Shown: one piece after another, positions 1 to 6,055 of the stretch
How the letters are laid out: each line of letters begins with the position of its first letter
Numbering within the stretch: the first letter of the stretch is position 1
Assembly: GCA_015655615.1 (NCBI GenBank)
Contig: JAATES010000377.1
Coordinates: forward strand, 1 to 6,819
Source of the DNA: Actinomycetales bacterium
Lineage (GTDB): Bacteria; Actinomycetota; Actinomycetes; Actinomycetales; Cellulomonadaceae
Reading direction: 5' to 3'
Length of the DNA: 6,819 bases
Program-made: the position numbers and the translations under genes
The notes under the pieces: model-generated
What the model saw: only the letters and a program-made list of their open reading frames with translations
What the model was told of the DNA's origin: nothing
The model's database searches: none

Positions 1-294
1 GCACCGGTGATCGGCTATGCCGGACTCTGGTTCGACGGCGAGGCCGCGCAGATCATGACCATCGGGGTCACAGCCGCGCATCAGAAGACCGGCGTGGGGG
101 CCAGCTTGCTCGACGCGCTGATCGGACATGCGCGCGCCCTGCAGGCCGAATGCGTCCTCTTGGAGGTCGCGGTCACCAACGAGCCTGCGCTGACCATGTA
201 CGAGAAGTTCGGCTTCGAACGGCTGGGTCTTCGTCGGCGCTACTACCAGCCGGAAGACGTGGACGCCTACACGATGCGGCTGCCGCTGCAGTGA
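1..294 (+). CDS. rimI: RimI-type ribosomal-protein/protein N-alpha-acetyltransferase, 3' part only
   Basis: This is the C-terminal 97 residues of a GNAT-fold acetyltransferase. The frame is open to the left edge, so the true start lies outside the window and the GTG at 7 is not a credible start. Visible family features are the acetyl-CoA pyrophosphate-binding loop HQKTGVGASLL (Q-x-x-G-x-G type), the following strand LLEVAVTNEPAL, and the classic MYEKFGFERLGLRRRYY stretch with the conserved Tyr near the active site, ending DAYTMRLPL. RimI acetylates the N-terminal alanine of ribosomal protein S18 in Escherichia coli; actinobacterial homologues act more broadly on protein N-termini. In many Actinobacteria rimI lies directly upstream of tsaD, which supports the name; here tsaD is about 2.4 kb further on. 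A generic GNAT enzyme is the main alternative. Confidence 0.85.
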   Translation, partial: APVIGYAGLWFDGEAAQIMTIGVTAAHQKTGVGASLLDALIGHARALQAECVLLEVAVTNEPALTMYEKFGFERLGLRRRYYQPEDVDAYTMRLPLQ

Positions 295-398
295 AGCATC
301 CTGACTCGATGTGCGTACTCGTGTGTGTCCAGAATTCTCCCTCGGTCGTTGTGACCACAAACCCCTCACGGTCACGGTTCCGAGACGACTGACGGCCA

Positions 399-426
399 GA
401 CGAATTCGTCAGGCAGACGACTGCCT
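399..426. promoter_or_regulatory. Two adjacent inverted repeats downstream of rimI
   Basis: A perfect 12-bp palindrome GACGAATTCGTC (399-410) is followed at once by a hairpin with 6-bp arms, AGGCAG/CTGCCT (411-416 and 421-426), with the 4-base loop ACGA. They lie about 105 bp after the rimI stop. There is no T-run after them, so they are not a typical intrinsic terminator. They may be operator sites or a weak transcript-end structure. Confidence 0.35.
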
Positions 427-527
427 CGTATTGCTCACCATCGGTCAACCACACGGCATCGCTGCTCAATAACAGCTCGATGCGAGGACTCTGAGCCGAT
501 AGGGTGGGGCCATGCTCCATCGCCGTG

Positions 528-560
528 ACTGATCAGTAGGCGCGACGCCACTCCGTCGCG
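528..560. promoter_or_regulatory. Palindrome plus hairpin upstream of the MFS gene, possible operator
   Basis: ACTGATCAGT (528-537) is a perfect 10-bp palindrome. Three bases later CGCGACG (541-547) pairs perfectly with CGTCGCG (554-560) around a 6-base loop. The pair lies 64-96 bp before the MFS start, where an operator or leader hairpin would be expected. Drug-exporter genes of this type are often controlled by TetR- or MarR-family repressors that bind palindromes, but no regulator gene is visible here, so the role is inference. Confidence 0.35.
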
Positions 561-623
561 ATTCACCCGGTCCTTCTCATCTGGGCGCTGTCAGCGTGAT
601 CTTTCGCTTGGAGCCATTCACCC

Positions 624-1823
624 ATGCGGCCATCTCGGACGGCACGTTACGTCGACGTGCTCAAGTTGCCACGTGTACCCGTCACCTTCGGCACTGCGCT
701 CATCGGACGAAGCGTCTACGCGCTGGTTCTTCTCCCTCTGCTGTACGCCGTCACCGACGCGACGGGTTCCGTTGCGCTGGCTGGCCTTGCCGTCGGACTC
801 TACGGAGCGGGCGCGAGCTTTCTCGCGCCCGTGCGTGCGTGGTTCATCGACCGCTACGGCGCCCGCCGCACGCTCTCGATCCTCGTCCTCGTCTTCGGTG
901 GAACTCTCACCGCGATGGCGGCGGCATCCCTGCTGCGCTCAGAAGGAACGCTCCTCATGGTGCTTGCCGCGGTCGCCGGCGCTTTCGCGCCTCCGCTGGG
1001 TCCTACTATGCGCGTCGCGTGGGGAAAGCTCGCCTCCACGGACGAACTGCTGAAGAAGAGCCTGAGCCTGGACGCCGTTGTCGAGGAGCTTCTGTACCTT
1101 GGAGGTCCAGTCGCGGCCGGTGTCGGCCTCTCATTCTTCTCGCCGGGAGCCGTCTTGCTCGTACCCGCCGGCTTGGTGCTGGTGGGCGGTCTGCTGTTCG
1201 TGTCGACTCGGACCATCGGAGAGATGGGTACTCGATCCGTCGCGGCACCGGAGTCCGGCGAGCGCCGGCCGTTGCTGATCGATGCTCGGTTCGTCGGTGT
1301 CCTTCTTCCGACGCTGGTGGCCGGGGCCATCTATGGGAGCATCAGCATCAGTGTGCCGGTGGTGGTGACCGACGACGGCGGGCAGGCAGTTGCCGGTATC
1401 GCCTTGGGGCTCTTCGCGGGCGGCAGTGCGGTAGGGGGGCTTCTCTACGGCGCCTTCGGCGTGCCGGGCTCCCCGATCCGCCAGCTCGTCCTTCTCGCCG
1501 CTGCGCTCATTGCTGTGAGCTCCTCTGTCGCCTTGGTCACAGGCGCCGTCGCGGTAGGTGTCGTGCTCGCGGCCGCGGGACTGTTCTTCTCTCCCGTCAT
1601 GATCGTCGCCTACCTCGCTGCTCATCAGGCAGGAGGCGAACACCGTCAGAATTCGGCAACGACATGGGTCAATACCAGTCACAACATCGGAGCGTCGGCC
1701 GGCAGTGCTCTCGCGGGCGTGCTCATTCAGATCACGAGTGTCCCCATGGCGACAGCTGGCATCGCCGCCGCCTCGGTCGCCCTGCTCATCGTCAGCATCA
1801 TCTTGGAGCAGAGGGGCACCTAG
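624..1823 (+). CDS. MFS transporter, 12 transmembrane helices, drug-exporter-like
   Basis: This is a 399-residue polytopic membrane protein of the major facilitator superfamily. About twelve hydrophobic segments can be traced, six before and six after a hydrophilic central loop at about residues 196-221, which is the usual MFS arrangement. A motif-A-like loop, DRYGARR (76-82), follows helix 2, and DELLKKSLSLDAVVEELLYLGGP (140-162) precedes helix 5 as in actinobacterial DHA1-like exporters. The protein probably moves a small molecule across the cytoplasmic membrane by proton antiport; the substrate cannot be read from sequence. The ATG at 624 is chosen because a GGAG lies at 610-613 and the first helix then begins near residue 20. 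The gene stands between rimI and tsaD, converges on the nitroreductase gene, and ends before a hairpin at 1895-1931. Confidence 0.88.
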   Translation: MRPSRTARYVDVLKLPRVPVTFGTALIGRSVYALVLLPLLYAVTDATGSVALAGLAVGLYGAGASFLAPVRAWFIDRYGARRTLSILVLVFGGTLTAMAAASLLRSEGTLLMVLAAVAGAFAPPLGPTMRVAWGKLASTDELLKKSLSLDAVVEELLYLGGPVAAGVGLSFFSPGAVLLVPAGLVLVGGLLFVSTRTIGEMGTRSVAAPESGERRPLLIDARFVGVLLPTLVAGAIYGSISISVPVVVTDDGGQAVAGIALGLFAGGSAVGGLLYGAFGVPGSPIRQLVLLAAALIAVSSSVALVTGAVAVGVVLAAAGLFFSPVMIVAYLAAHQAGGEHRQNSATTWVNTSHNIGASAGSALAGVLIQITSVPMATAGIAAASVALLIVSIILEQRGT

Positions 1824-1894
1824 CTCGGTCGAGTAGCTCCGCGGGGCGGCGTGTGCCCTGCGCTCGGGCCAGGGCAGGGGACCGGGCGGGAGCG

Positions 1895-1931
1895 ACGGAG
1901 GCCACCTGGAACCATCCCGGGTGGCCTCCGT
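1895..1931. terminator. Bidirectional hairpin terminator between convergent genes
   Basis: ACGGAGGCCACC (1895-1906) pairs perfectly with GGTGGCCTCCGT (1920-1931), a 12-bp GC-rich stem around a 13-base loop. It lies 71 bp after the MFS stop and 31 bp after the nitroreductase stop on the other strand. There is no real U-tract on either strand, as is common for actinobacterial terminators, so it can serve both transcripts. Confidence 0.75.
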
Positions 1932-1962
1932 TCACAGTCCGGCCTGCGCCGCCAGTGCGACC

Positions 1963-2610
1963 TCAGAGGCTTGTGCTGACCTGGTTGAAGTCCAAGCGCG
2001 CGGCCCTCGGGCGGGTGGCGTTCTCGGTCTCGGCCGGCTGCCCGACGTTGAGCACCAGAAGTGACTTCCAGCCGCTGTCGCCGAAGAACTCCTGATCCAC
2101 GCCTGCCGCGTCGAATCCGCTCATGGGCCCGACGTGCAGCCCGACCGCCCGCAGCGCCACGATCAGATAGCCGACCTGGATCCAACCGGAGGCCGTGGCC
2201 ATGGAGTGACGGACGTCGACCATCGGCTCCCAGGTGGTCGCGGCGTCCGCCATATGCGGTGCCAGCGTTCCCAGGTGCTTGTGGAACTGCGGATCGGCCG
2301 CTGCCACGAGGGTCAGGGGTGCGGCCAGGGTCTTGGCGCGGTTCATCTCCGCCAGGTGGGGCGCCAGCCGCTGCCGGGCCTCGGGGCTGCGGACCAGGAG
2401 CAGGCGCAACGGAAGCGAGTTGAGGGCCGTCGGGCCCCACTTCATGAGGTCCCAGGCTGCGGCGATGGCGGCGTCTTGGACGGGTTCGTCGCTGAAGGCC
2501 TGCACGGTGTGGGCATCGCGGAACAGCAGCCGCGCGGAGTCGTCGTCCAAGGGGATGGCGAAGTCGAGGTTGGAGATGTCGGTGGAGCCCGACGCAACGT
2601 TGATGGTCAT
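1963..2610 (-). CDS. Nitroreductase-family oxidoreductase, RutE / malonic semialdehyde reductase-like
   Basis: A flavin-dependent NAD(P)H oxidoreductase of the nitroreductase fold, closest in its motifs to the RutE/HadB subgroup (malonic semialdehyde or 3-hydroxypropionate chemistry in pyrimidine breakdown). From the ATG at 2610 it is 215 residues; E. coli RutE is 196. Diagnostic stretches are LMKWGPTALN (55-64), NRAKTLAAPLTLVAA (90-104), QVGYLIVALRAVGL (145-158), GPMSGFD (161-167) and LLVLNVGQP (184-192). The ATG at 2610 is chosen because family members often begin MTI followed closely by the first helix. An in-frame GTG at 2670 would add 20 unconserved residues. Neither start has a clear Shine-Dalgarno site. 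No other rut genes are nearby, so the natural substrate is open and general quinone or nitro-compound reduction is possible. It is divergent from tsaD and lies antisense between rimI and tsaD. Confidence 0.85.
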   Translation of the reverse strand: MTINVASGSTDISNLDFAIPLDDDSARLLFRDAHTVQAFSDEPVQDAAIAAAWDLMKWGPTALNSLPLRLLLVRSPEARQRLAPHLAEMNRAKTLAAPLTLVAAADPQFHKHLGTLAPHMADAATTWEPMVDVRHSMATASGWIQVGYLIVALRAVGLHVGPMSGFDAAGVDQEFFGDSGWKSLLVLNVGQPAETENATRPRAARLDFNQVSTSL

Positions 2611-2696
2611 GCTTGGCGCAACGACGAGCGACCGCCGTCCGATACCGTGGGACAGTGTGATCTGGGCCACAGCGGCGAGTGAGGGCTGTCGGATCG

Positions 2697-2702
2697 TAGA
2701 CT
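2697..2702 (+). promoter_or_regulatory. Candidate -10 element for leaderless tsaD transcript
   Basis: TAGACT (TAnnnT type) ends six bases before the tsaD GTG at 2709. No Shine-Dalgarno sequence is present in the preceding 20 bases. This spacing puts the transcription start at or next to the GTG, as in the leaderless mRNAs common in Actinobacteria. No convincing -35 is seen. Overlapping it on the other strand, TACGAT (2698-2693) could be a -10 for the nitroreductase gene. Confidence 0.4.
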
Positions 2703-2708
2703 TGCACG

Positions 2709-3752
2709 GTGAGCGAACCGTTGGTCCTGGGCATCGAGACCTCGTGCGACGAGACCGGCGTGGCGCTGGTGAGGGGCCACGAGCTGTTGGTCGACTCGGT
2801 GGCGAGCTCCATGGAGGAGCACGCCCGATTCGGAGGGATCATCCCGGAGATCGCCTCGCGCGCTCACCTGGAGGCCATGGTGCCCACCCTGGAGCGGGCG
2901 TTGACCGAGGCGTCGGTGTCACTCGACCAGGTGGACGCCGTGGCGGTGACTGCCGGTCCCGGTCTGGTCGGACCTCTCACGGTCGGGGTGTCCGCCGCCA
3001 AGTCGTTGGCGTTGGCATTGGGCAAGCCTCTCTATGGCGTCAACCACGTGGTCGGCCACGCTGCTGTCGACCAACTGGTCCATGGCGCGTTCCCGGAGCG
3101 GTTCATCGCCTTGGTCGTCTCGGGTGGGCACTCGTCGTTGCTGCTGGTCGAGGACATCGCCACGGGGGTGCATGAGCTCGGCTCCACACTGGACGATGCG
3201 GCCGGAGAGGCTTTCGACAAGGTCGGCCGGCTGCTGGGTCTGCCGTACCCCGGTGGTCCGCATATCGACAGGCTGGCGCGTACGGGTGATCCGGCGGCCA
3301 TCCGTTTTCCCCGCGGCCTGACCGCGGCCAAGGACCAGGCGGCGCATGCCTATGACTTCTCTTTCTCGGGCCTCAAGACGGCGGTGGCCAGATGGGTCGA
3401 AGCTCGCGAGGACGCTGGGGAGCCGATTCCGCTGGCCGATGTGGCCGCATCGTTCGCCGCTGCGGTCGCCGACGTGCTGACGGCTAAGACGCTAGCGGCC
3501 TGCCAGCGTCACGGGGTCGACACGTTGGTCATAGGCGGAGGCTTCAGCGCCAACTCGCAACTGCGGGAGCTGGCCACTCAGCGGGCGGCGGCGGCAGGGG
3601 TGACGGTGCGGATTCCGCCGATCCGCTATTGCACGGACAACGGGGCCATGATCGCCGCCTTGGGCGCCGCCATGCTCCGAGCCGGGGTGGAACCGTCGGG
3701 GCTCGAGTTCGGGGTCGACTCGTCCATGCCCTTGGGCGTCACTCACGTCTAG
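2709..3752 (+). CDS. tsaD: tRNA N6-threonylcarbamoyladenosine (t6A37) transferase TsaD
   Basis: A 347-residue cytoplasmic enzyme of the ASKHA-fold Kae1/YgjD family. With TsaB and TsaE it moves the threonylcarbamoyl group from threonylcarbamoyl-AMP to A37 of ANN-decoding tRNAs. Length is normal and all key motifs are intact: [16 protein letters not shown] (6-21), metal-binding His113 and His117 in NHVVGH, SGGHS (138-142), [23 protein letters not shown] (162-184), [11 protein letters not shown] (216-226), [13 protein letters not shown] (275-287) and CTDNG (308-312), whose Asp310 is the third metal ligand. The GTG at 2709 places the conserved N-terminus correctly; no upstream ribosome site is visible and a leaderless start is likely. 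Its usual partner rimI is 2.4 kb upstream, separated by two genes, so it must be transcribed on its own here. It ends only 24 bp from the convergent glucanase stop. A run of five T follows the stop codon, without a clear hairpin before it. Confidence 0.97.
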   Translation: MSEPLVLGIETSCDETGVALVRGHELLVDSVASSMEEHARFGGIIPEIASRAHLEAMVPTLERALTEASVSLDQVDAVAVTAGPGLVGPLTVGVSAAKSLALALGKPLYGVNHVVGHAAVDQLVHGAFPERFIALVVSGGHSSLLLVEDIATGVHELGSTLDDAAGEAFDKVGRLLGLPYPGGPHIDRLARTGDPAAIRFPRGLTAAKDQAAHAYDFSFSGLKTAVARWVEAREDAGEPIPLADVAASFAAAVADVLTAKTLAACQRHGVDTLVIGGGFSANSQLRELATQRAAAAGVTVRIPPIRYCTDNGAMIAALGAAMLRAGVEPSGLEFGVDSSMPLGVTHV

Positions 3753-3776
3753 TTTTTCGGCAGGCAGGCGGCCGGG

Positions 3777-5942
3777 TCACCGGCGGGCGGCGGCCTTCTT
3801 GACACTGATCCTGGTCGTGGCCTTCGTCTTGGCGAGGTACTCGTTTCCGCTGTAGGTGGCGGTGATCTTCCCGACCTTCCGGTTCTTGCCGGCCTTGATC
3901 TTCACGGTGGCGACGTAGGCACCTTTGGTCTTCTTGAGCTTGGCCTTGCCCAGGGTCTTCTTCCCGACCTTCAGTGTGACCTGGCCGGTGACCTTGATCT
4001 TGTGCGGTGCCCGGACGCGAACGGTGATCCGTGCCGGGGCGCCACGGCGGATGCGGGTCTTCTTGCCGAACTTGCCGGCGGTCACCTTCACGGTGCTGAA
4101 CGTCGCCGTGGCCTTGACCACGGTGAGGTACGTGGTGCGGGTGATGGTTGGACCGGTGGTGGGGGAGTAGGTCACTGTGAGGGGCTGTCGGCCAAGAACG
4201 GTCTGCACAGGGAGGGTGAGGACTGTCGCTCCGCCGACAAGGGGTTCCGTGGCGGAGGTGCGGCCATGTCTCACTGTCACGGTGCCGTCGGCGGCGCCGG
4301 TGCGCGTACGCACGGTGACGGCCACCTCGGGCTCGTCGCGATAGGACGTCTGCAGGCCACGGGCGGTCAGCACGTAGGCCCCGCTCGACCAGGTGGCGCT
4401 GTCTCCGGCTGGCGGGATGGGGAGCGTCGGGTTCGCCGGCGGAGTCGGATCGGTGGGGTCGGTGGGCGTGCCTGGGTCGGTGGGGTCCGTGGGGTCGGTC
4501 GGGTCCGTCGGGTCCGTCGGGTCGGTCGGGTCGGTCGGGTCCGTCGGGTCCGTGGGGTCGGTGGGCGTGCCTGGGTCGGTGGGCGTGCCTGGGTCGGTCG
4601 GGTCCGTGGGGTCGGTCGGGTCCGTGGGGTCCGTCGGGTCCGTGGGGTCGGTGGGGTCCGTGGGGTCGGTGGGGTCCGTCGGATCGACCCCGGGTTCCTG
4701 ACCGAGCGGCTGGGCCGCGCCGGAGAACGGATCGAGCTGCAGGTACGCGGCCTGCGGGTCGGACACGTGGATGAGCGACTCGTTGCCGCCGACGTCGTCG
4801 AAGGCGAAGGCGTAGGCGTTCCCCGTCGCCATGTTCGCGTGGACGATCTTCACGAAGTAGTTGGTCCAGGAAGTGTCGGCGAAGAACTGAGCCGAGTCCG
4901 ACACGGGCTGGGTGGTGTATGTCAGCAGTGTGCTGCGGTTGAATCCCGCGCACAGCGTGCGAGTGATCCAGCCGTTCTCATCTGACCCGCCGGCATTGAG
5001 GGCGCCGTCGCAGCCCAGCACGTTGCCGGCGGTCGGCTTGCTGTACGAGAGGGTCTGGTAGGTGGGATTGACGCTGTTGTTGGTGAACCGGAAGGTGCCA
5101 TCGCTCTGCACCTTTCCTGTGAAGATCAGGTTCGGGTGGTCGCTCAGCGGCTTGATGGTCAGGGTCTCGGTCCGGTACTTGTTCCACACCTGGTCGATGT
5201 ACGCAGAGAGCGAACCCGCCGTGAAGCCCTCTTTGCCCAGAGCATGCGTGGGGTTGAGAATCCGCAGGATCTTGCTGCTGCTATCACGCTGCACCAGTTG
5301 CGCCCACCCCGGCGTGTTCTGCAACTGCGTGGCGATGTTGGTGAATCCGTCTGCGACCAGCCTGCCGTTGCTCGTGATGGTGGAACTGCCTGCGGCCTGG
5401 GCTCCGATCTGCACCGGAGGCCCCACATAGTCGACCTGCGTCGAGTTGAAGAATATCCCGGAATCGTCAAAGGTGTATTCGGCGCTGCCATGCAGGATCA
5501 AGGCATTCGCAGAACCATCAAGGAACGAGGGATAGACGATCTTGGTGGCTCCGAGGTCATTCTTGACGTAGAGGAATTGCAGCGCGGTCCCGTAGGAGTA
5601 GTAGATGCGGCCGGAGTTGAGGCGCGGTGTCTGCAGGGTGAGCGTGCTGCCCGTGGCGGGGCCCGAGATCATGACGGTGTCAGGGATCGGAACCGCTGCG
5701 GACGAGCTCGATGCCGGGACATCCCTGACCTGCCCATTGGCGGTGACCCAGGCATCCTTGCCGGTGGCCGGGTTGACGCCCAGGATGGCGACGTATAGCG
5801 GCCCTGATACTCCGGAGTCGTTCTTGATCACCAGGGGGAGTGTCGTGGCCACCGCCTGAGCGGGGGGTAGTCCTGTCACCAGGCCTGATGTCGCCAGCGC
5901 AAACATGCTCAAGCCCGCCATGATCCGTGATCGTCGCCGCAC
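3777..5942 (-). CDS. Secreted GH64 beta-1,3-glucanase with PTD-repeat linker and basic Ig-like C-terminus
   Basis: A 721-residue exported protein. Residues 1-30 are a Sec signal peptide (MRRRSR, a hydrophobic core, AQA cleavage site). Residues about 33-405 match the thaumatin-like glycoside hydrolase 64 fold: LPLVIKND start, TPRLNSGRIYYSYG (105-118), then AEYTFDDSGIFFNSTQVD, where Glu155 and Asp171 keep the 16-residue spacing of the catalytic pair known from Streptomyces matensis laminaripentaose-producing glucanase (Glu154/Asp170). Cys311 and Cys331 lie in the family's GCDG...TLCAGFNR segment, and AFAFDDVGG (378-386) closes the domain. Such enzymes cut beta-1,3-glucans (curdlan, laminarin, fungal walls). 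Residues 420-500 form a PTD-repeat linker, 515-610 a first Ig-like domain, and 611-721 a second, very Lys/Arg-rich one resembling Big_3_5. There is no LPxTG or C-terminal membrane segment. The GTG start at 5942 has GAGGAG five bases upstream. Activity is inferred. Confidence 0.88.
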   Translation of the reverse strand: MRRRSRIMAGLSMFALATSGLVTGLPPAQAVATTLPLVIKNDSGVSGPLYVAILGVNPATGKDAWVTANGQVRDVPASSSSAAVPIPDTVMISGPATGSTLTLQTPRLNSGRIYYSYGTALQFLYVKNDLGATKIVYPSFLDGSANALILHGSAEYTFDDSGIFFNSTQVDYVGPPVQIGAQAAGSSTITSNGRLVADGFTNIATQLQNTPGWAQLVQRDSSSKILRILNPTHALGKEGFTAGSLSAYIDQVWNKYRTETLTIKPLSDHPNLIFTGKVQSDGTFRFTNNSVNPTYQTLSYSKPTAGNVLGCDGALNAGGSDENGWITRTLCAGFNRSTLLTYTTQPVSDSAQFFADTSWTNYFVKIVHANMATGNAYAFAFDDVGGNESLIHVSDPQAAYLQLDPFSGAAQPLGQEPGVDPTDPTDPTDPTDPTDPTDPTDPTDPTDPTDPGTPTDPGTPTDPTDPTDPTDPTDPTDPTDPTDPTDPTDPGTPTDPTDPTPPANPTLPIPPAGDSATWSSGAYVLTARGLQTSYRDEPEVAVTVRTRTGAADGTVTVRHGRTSATEPLVGGATVLTLPVQTVLGRQPLTVTYSPTTGPTITRTTYLTVVKATATFSTVKVTAGKFGKKTRIRRGAPARITVRVRAPHKIKVTGQVTLKVGKKTLGKAKLKKTKGAYVATVKIKAGKNRKVGKITATYSGNEYLAKTKATTRISVKKAAARR
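4443..4685 (-). repeat. In-frame 9-bp tandem repeat coding the (Asp-Pro-Thr)n linker
   Basis: This stretch is 81 codons (residues 420-500 of the glucanase), or 27 tripeptide units. Twenty-one are Asp-Pro-Thr, and three DPG-TPT pairs interrupt them (Gly at 452, 458 and 491). Thr codons alternate between ACC and ACG and Pro codons between CCC and CCG, so the DNA repeat is imperfect while the protein repeat is nearly exact. A 32-bp block at 4453-4484 recurs exactly at 4552-4583, 99 bp away, which points to an internal segmental duplication. Pro/Thr/Asp linkers join catalytic and accessory domains in secreted actinobacterial hydrolases and may be glycosylated. Confidence 0.92.
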
Positions 5943-5947
5943 TGGTT

Positions 5948-5953
5948 CTCCTC
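5948..5953 (-). promoter_or_regulatory. Strong ribosome binding site of the GH64 gene
   Basis: On the minus strand GAGGAG stands five bases before the GTG at 5942. It is the best Shine-Dalgarno site in the window. It fixes this GTG as the start, in preference to the in-frame ATG seven codons later that would lose the charged N-terminus of the signal peptide. Confidence 0.8.
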
Positions 5954-5965
5954 ATTGAGTGGTGC

Positions 5966-5981
5966 TAGGCCCGAAGGCCCA
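5966..5981 (-). other. UUCG-tetraloop hairpin in the GH64 mRNA leader
   Basis: Read on the minus strand, TGGGCC, TTCG, GGCCTA form a 6-bp stem (one G-U pair) capped by a UUCG loop, an unusually stable RNA tetraloop when closed by C-G as here. It ends 12 bases before the Shine-Dalgarno site. It may stabilise the transcript or shape the ribosome site; no function is shown. Confidence 0.45.
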
Positions 5982-6017
5982 ACTGCGCAGGTGTGTCTGT
6001 ACTGGTCCGACCATCGT

Positions 6018-6031
6018 TAGGATCGCTCCCA
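6018..6031. promoter_or_regulatory. CebR/CelR-like operator, site 1
   Basis: The minus strand reads TGGGAGCGATCCTA. It matches 12 of 14 positions of TGGGAGCGCTCCCA, the box bound by the LacI-family repressors CebR (Streptomyces) and CelR (Thermobifida fusca), which respond to cellobiose or related glucan fragments. It lies just downstream of the likely transcription start of the GH64 gene, where a bound repressor would block the polymerase. The match is by eye from remembered consensus; no regulator gene is in the window. Confidence 0.55.
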
Positions 6032-6035
6032 CGTA

Positions 6036-6049
6036 TGGGATTCATCCTA
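6036..6049. promoter_or_regulatory. CebR/CelR-like operator, site 2 (weaker)
   Basis: TGGGATTCATCCTA on the plus strand shares 11 of 14 positions with site 1 read on its own strand, but only 9 of 14 with the CebR/CelR consensus, because its centre differs. It is separated from site 1 by four bases and faces the other way. It covers the candidate -10 hexamer of the GH64 promoter. Confidence 0.4.
6044..6049 (-). promoter_or_regulatory. Candidate -10 hexamer for the GH64 gene
   Basis: TAGGAT on the minus strand fits the actinobacterial TAnnnT -10 pattern and would start transcription near 6037, giving a leader of about 95 bases. No good -35 is visible at the matching distance, as expected for a promoter that needs an activator or is tightly regulated. 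It overlaps operator site 2. Confidence 0.4.
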
Positions 6050-6055
6050 ACGGTG

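Larger units (their letters stand above)
295..623. other. Intergenic region with short inverted repeats, no convincing gene
   Basis: These 329 bp separate rimI from the MFS gene. Base composition is less GC-rich than in the flanking genes. It holds several perfect inverted repeats, two of them annotated separately (399-426 and 528-560), and a looser GTGACC/GGTCAC pair at 351-356 and 370-375. A TAGGGT hexamer at 500-505 could be a -10 element for the MFS gene, but I see no good -35 in front of it. A minus-strand frame from 520 runs back into rimI; it has no ribosome site or recognisable domain, and I treat it as chance or at most a decayed remnant. No tRNA or other RNA gene was recognised. Confidence 0.6.

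Noticed and set aside
173..520. 115-codon minus-strand frame in the rimI-MFS gap
   Set aside because: No ribosome site, overlaps 122 bp of rimI, includes low-complexity Ala runs from the opposite strand, and resembles no family I know. A decayed remnant cannot be excluded.
596..2095. 499-codon plus-strand frame overlapping the MFS gene
   Set aside because: Arg/Ala-rich translation with no domain, lying over the MFS gene and the convergent nitroreductase in another frame; a shadow of high-GC coding DNA.
3753..3784. Intrinsic terminator between tsaD and the GH64 gene
   Set aside because: The T-run (3753-3757) lies before, not after, the small hairpin (3771-3775 with 3780-3784) on the tsaD strand, and the other strand has no U-run, so the parts are in the wrong order for either gene.
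4443..4685. CRISPR array or non-coding satellite
   Set aside because: The repeat unit is 9 bp with no spacers and keeps an open reading frame coding a typical Pro/Thr/Asp linker.
4393..4701. Plus-strand GSVGSVG-repeat protein
   Set aside because: It is the antisense reading of the 9-bp PTD repeat; the minus-strand frame has the signal peptide, catalytic residues and ribosome site.
3739..4953. 404-codon minus-strand His/Arg/Pro-rich frame
   Set aside because: Out-of-frame shadow of the GH64 gene, with no start context.
3777..5942. Sortase-anchored surface protein or adhesin
   Set aside because: There is no LPxTG, no C-terminal hydrophobic helix, and the N-terminal half has clear GH64 features, so a secreted hydrolase fits better.
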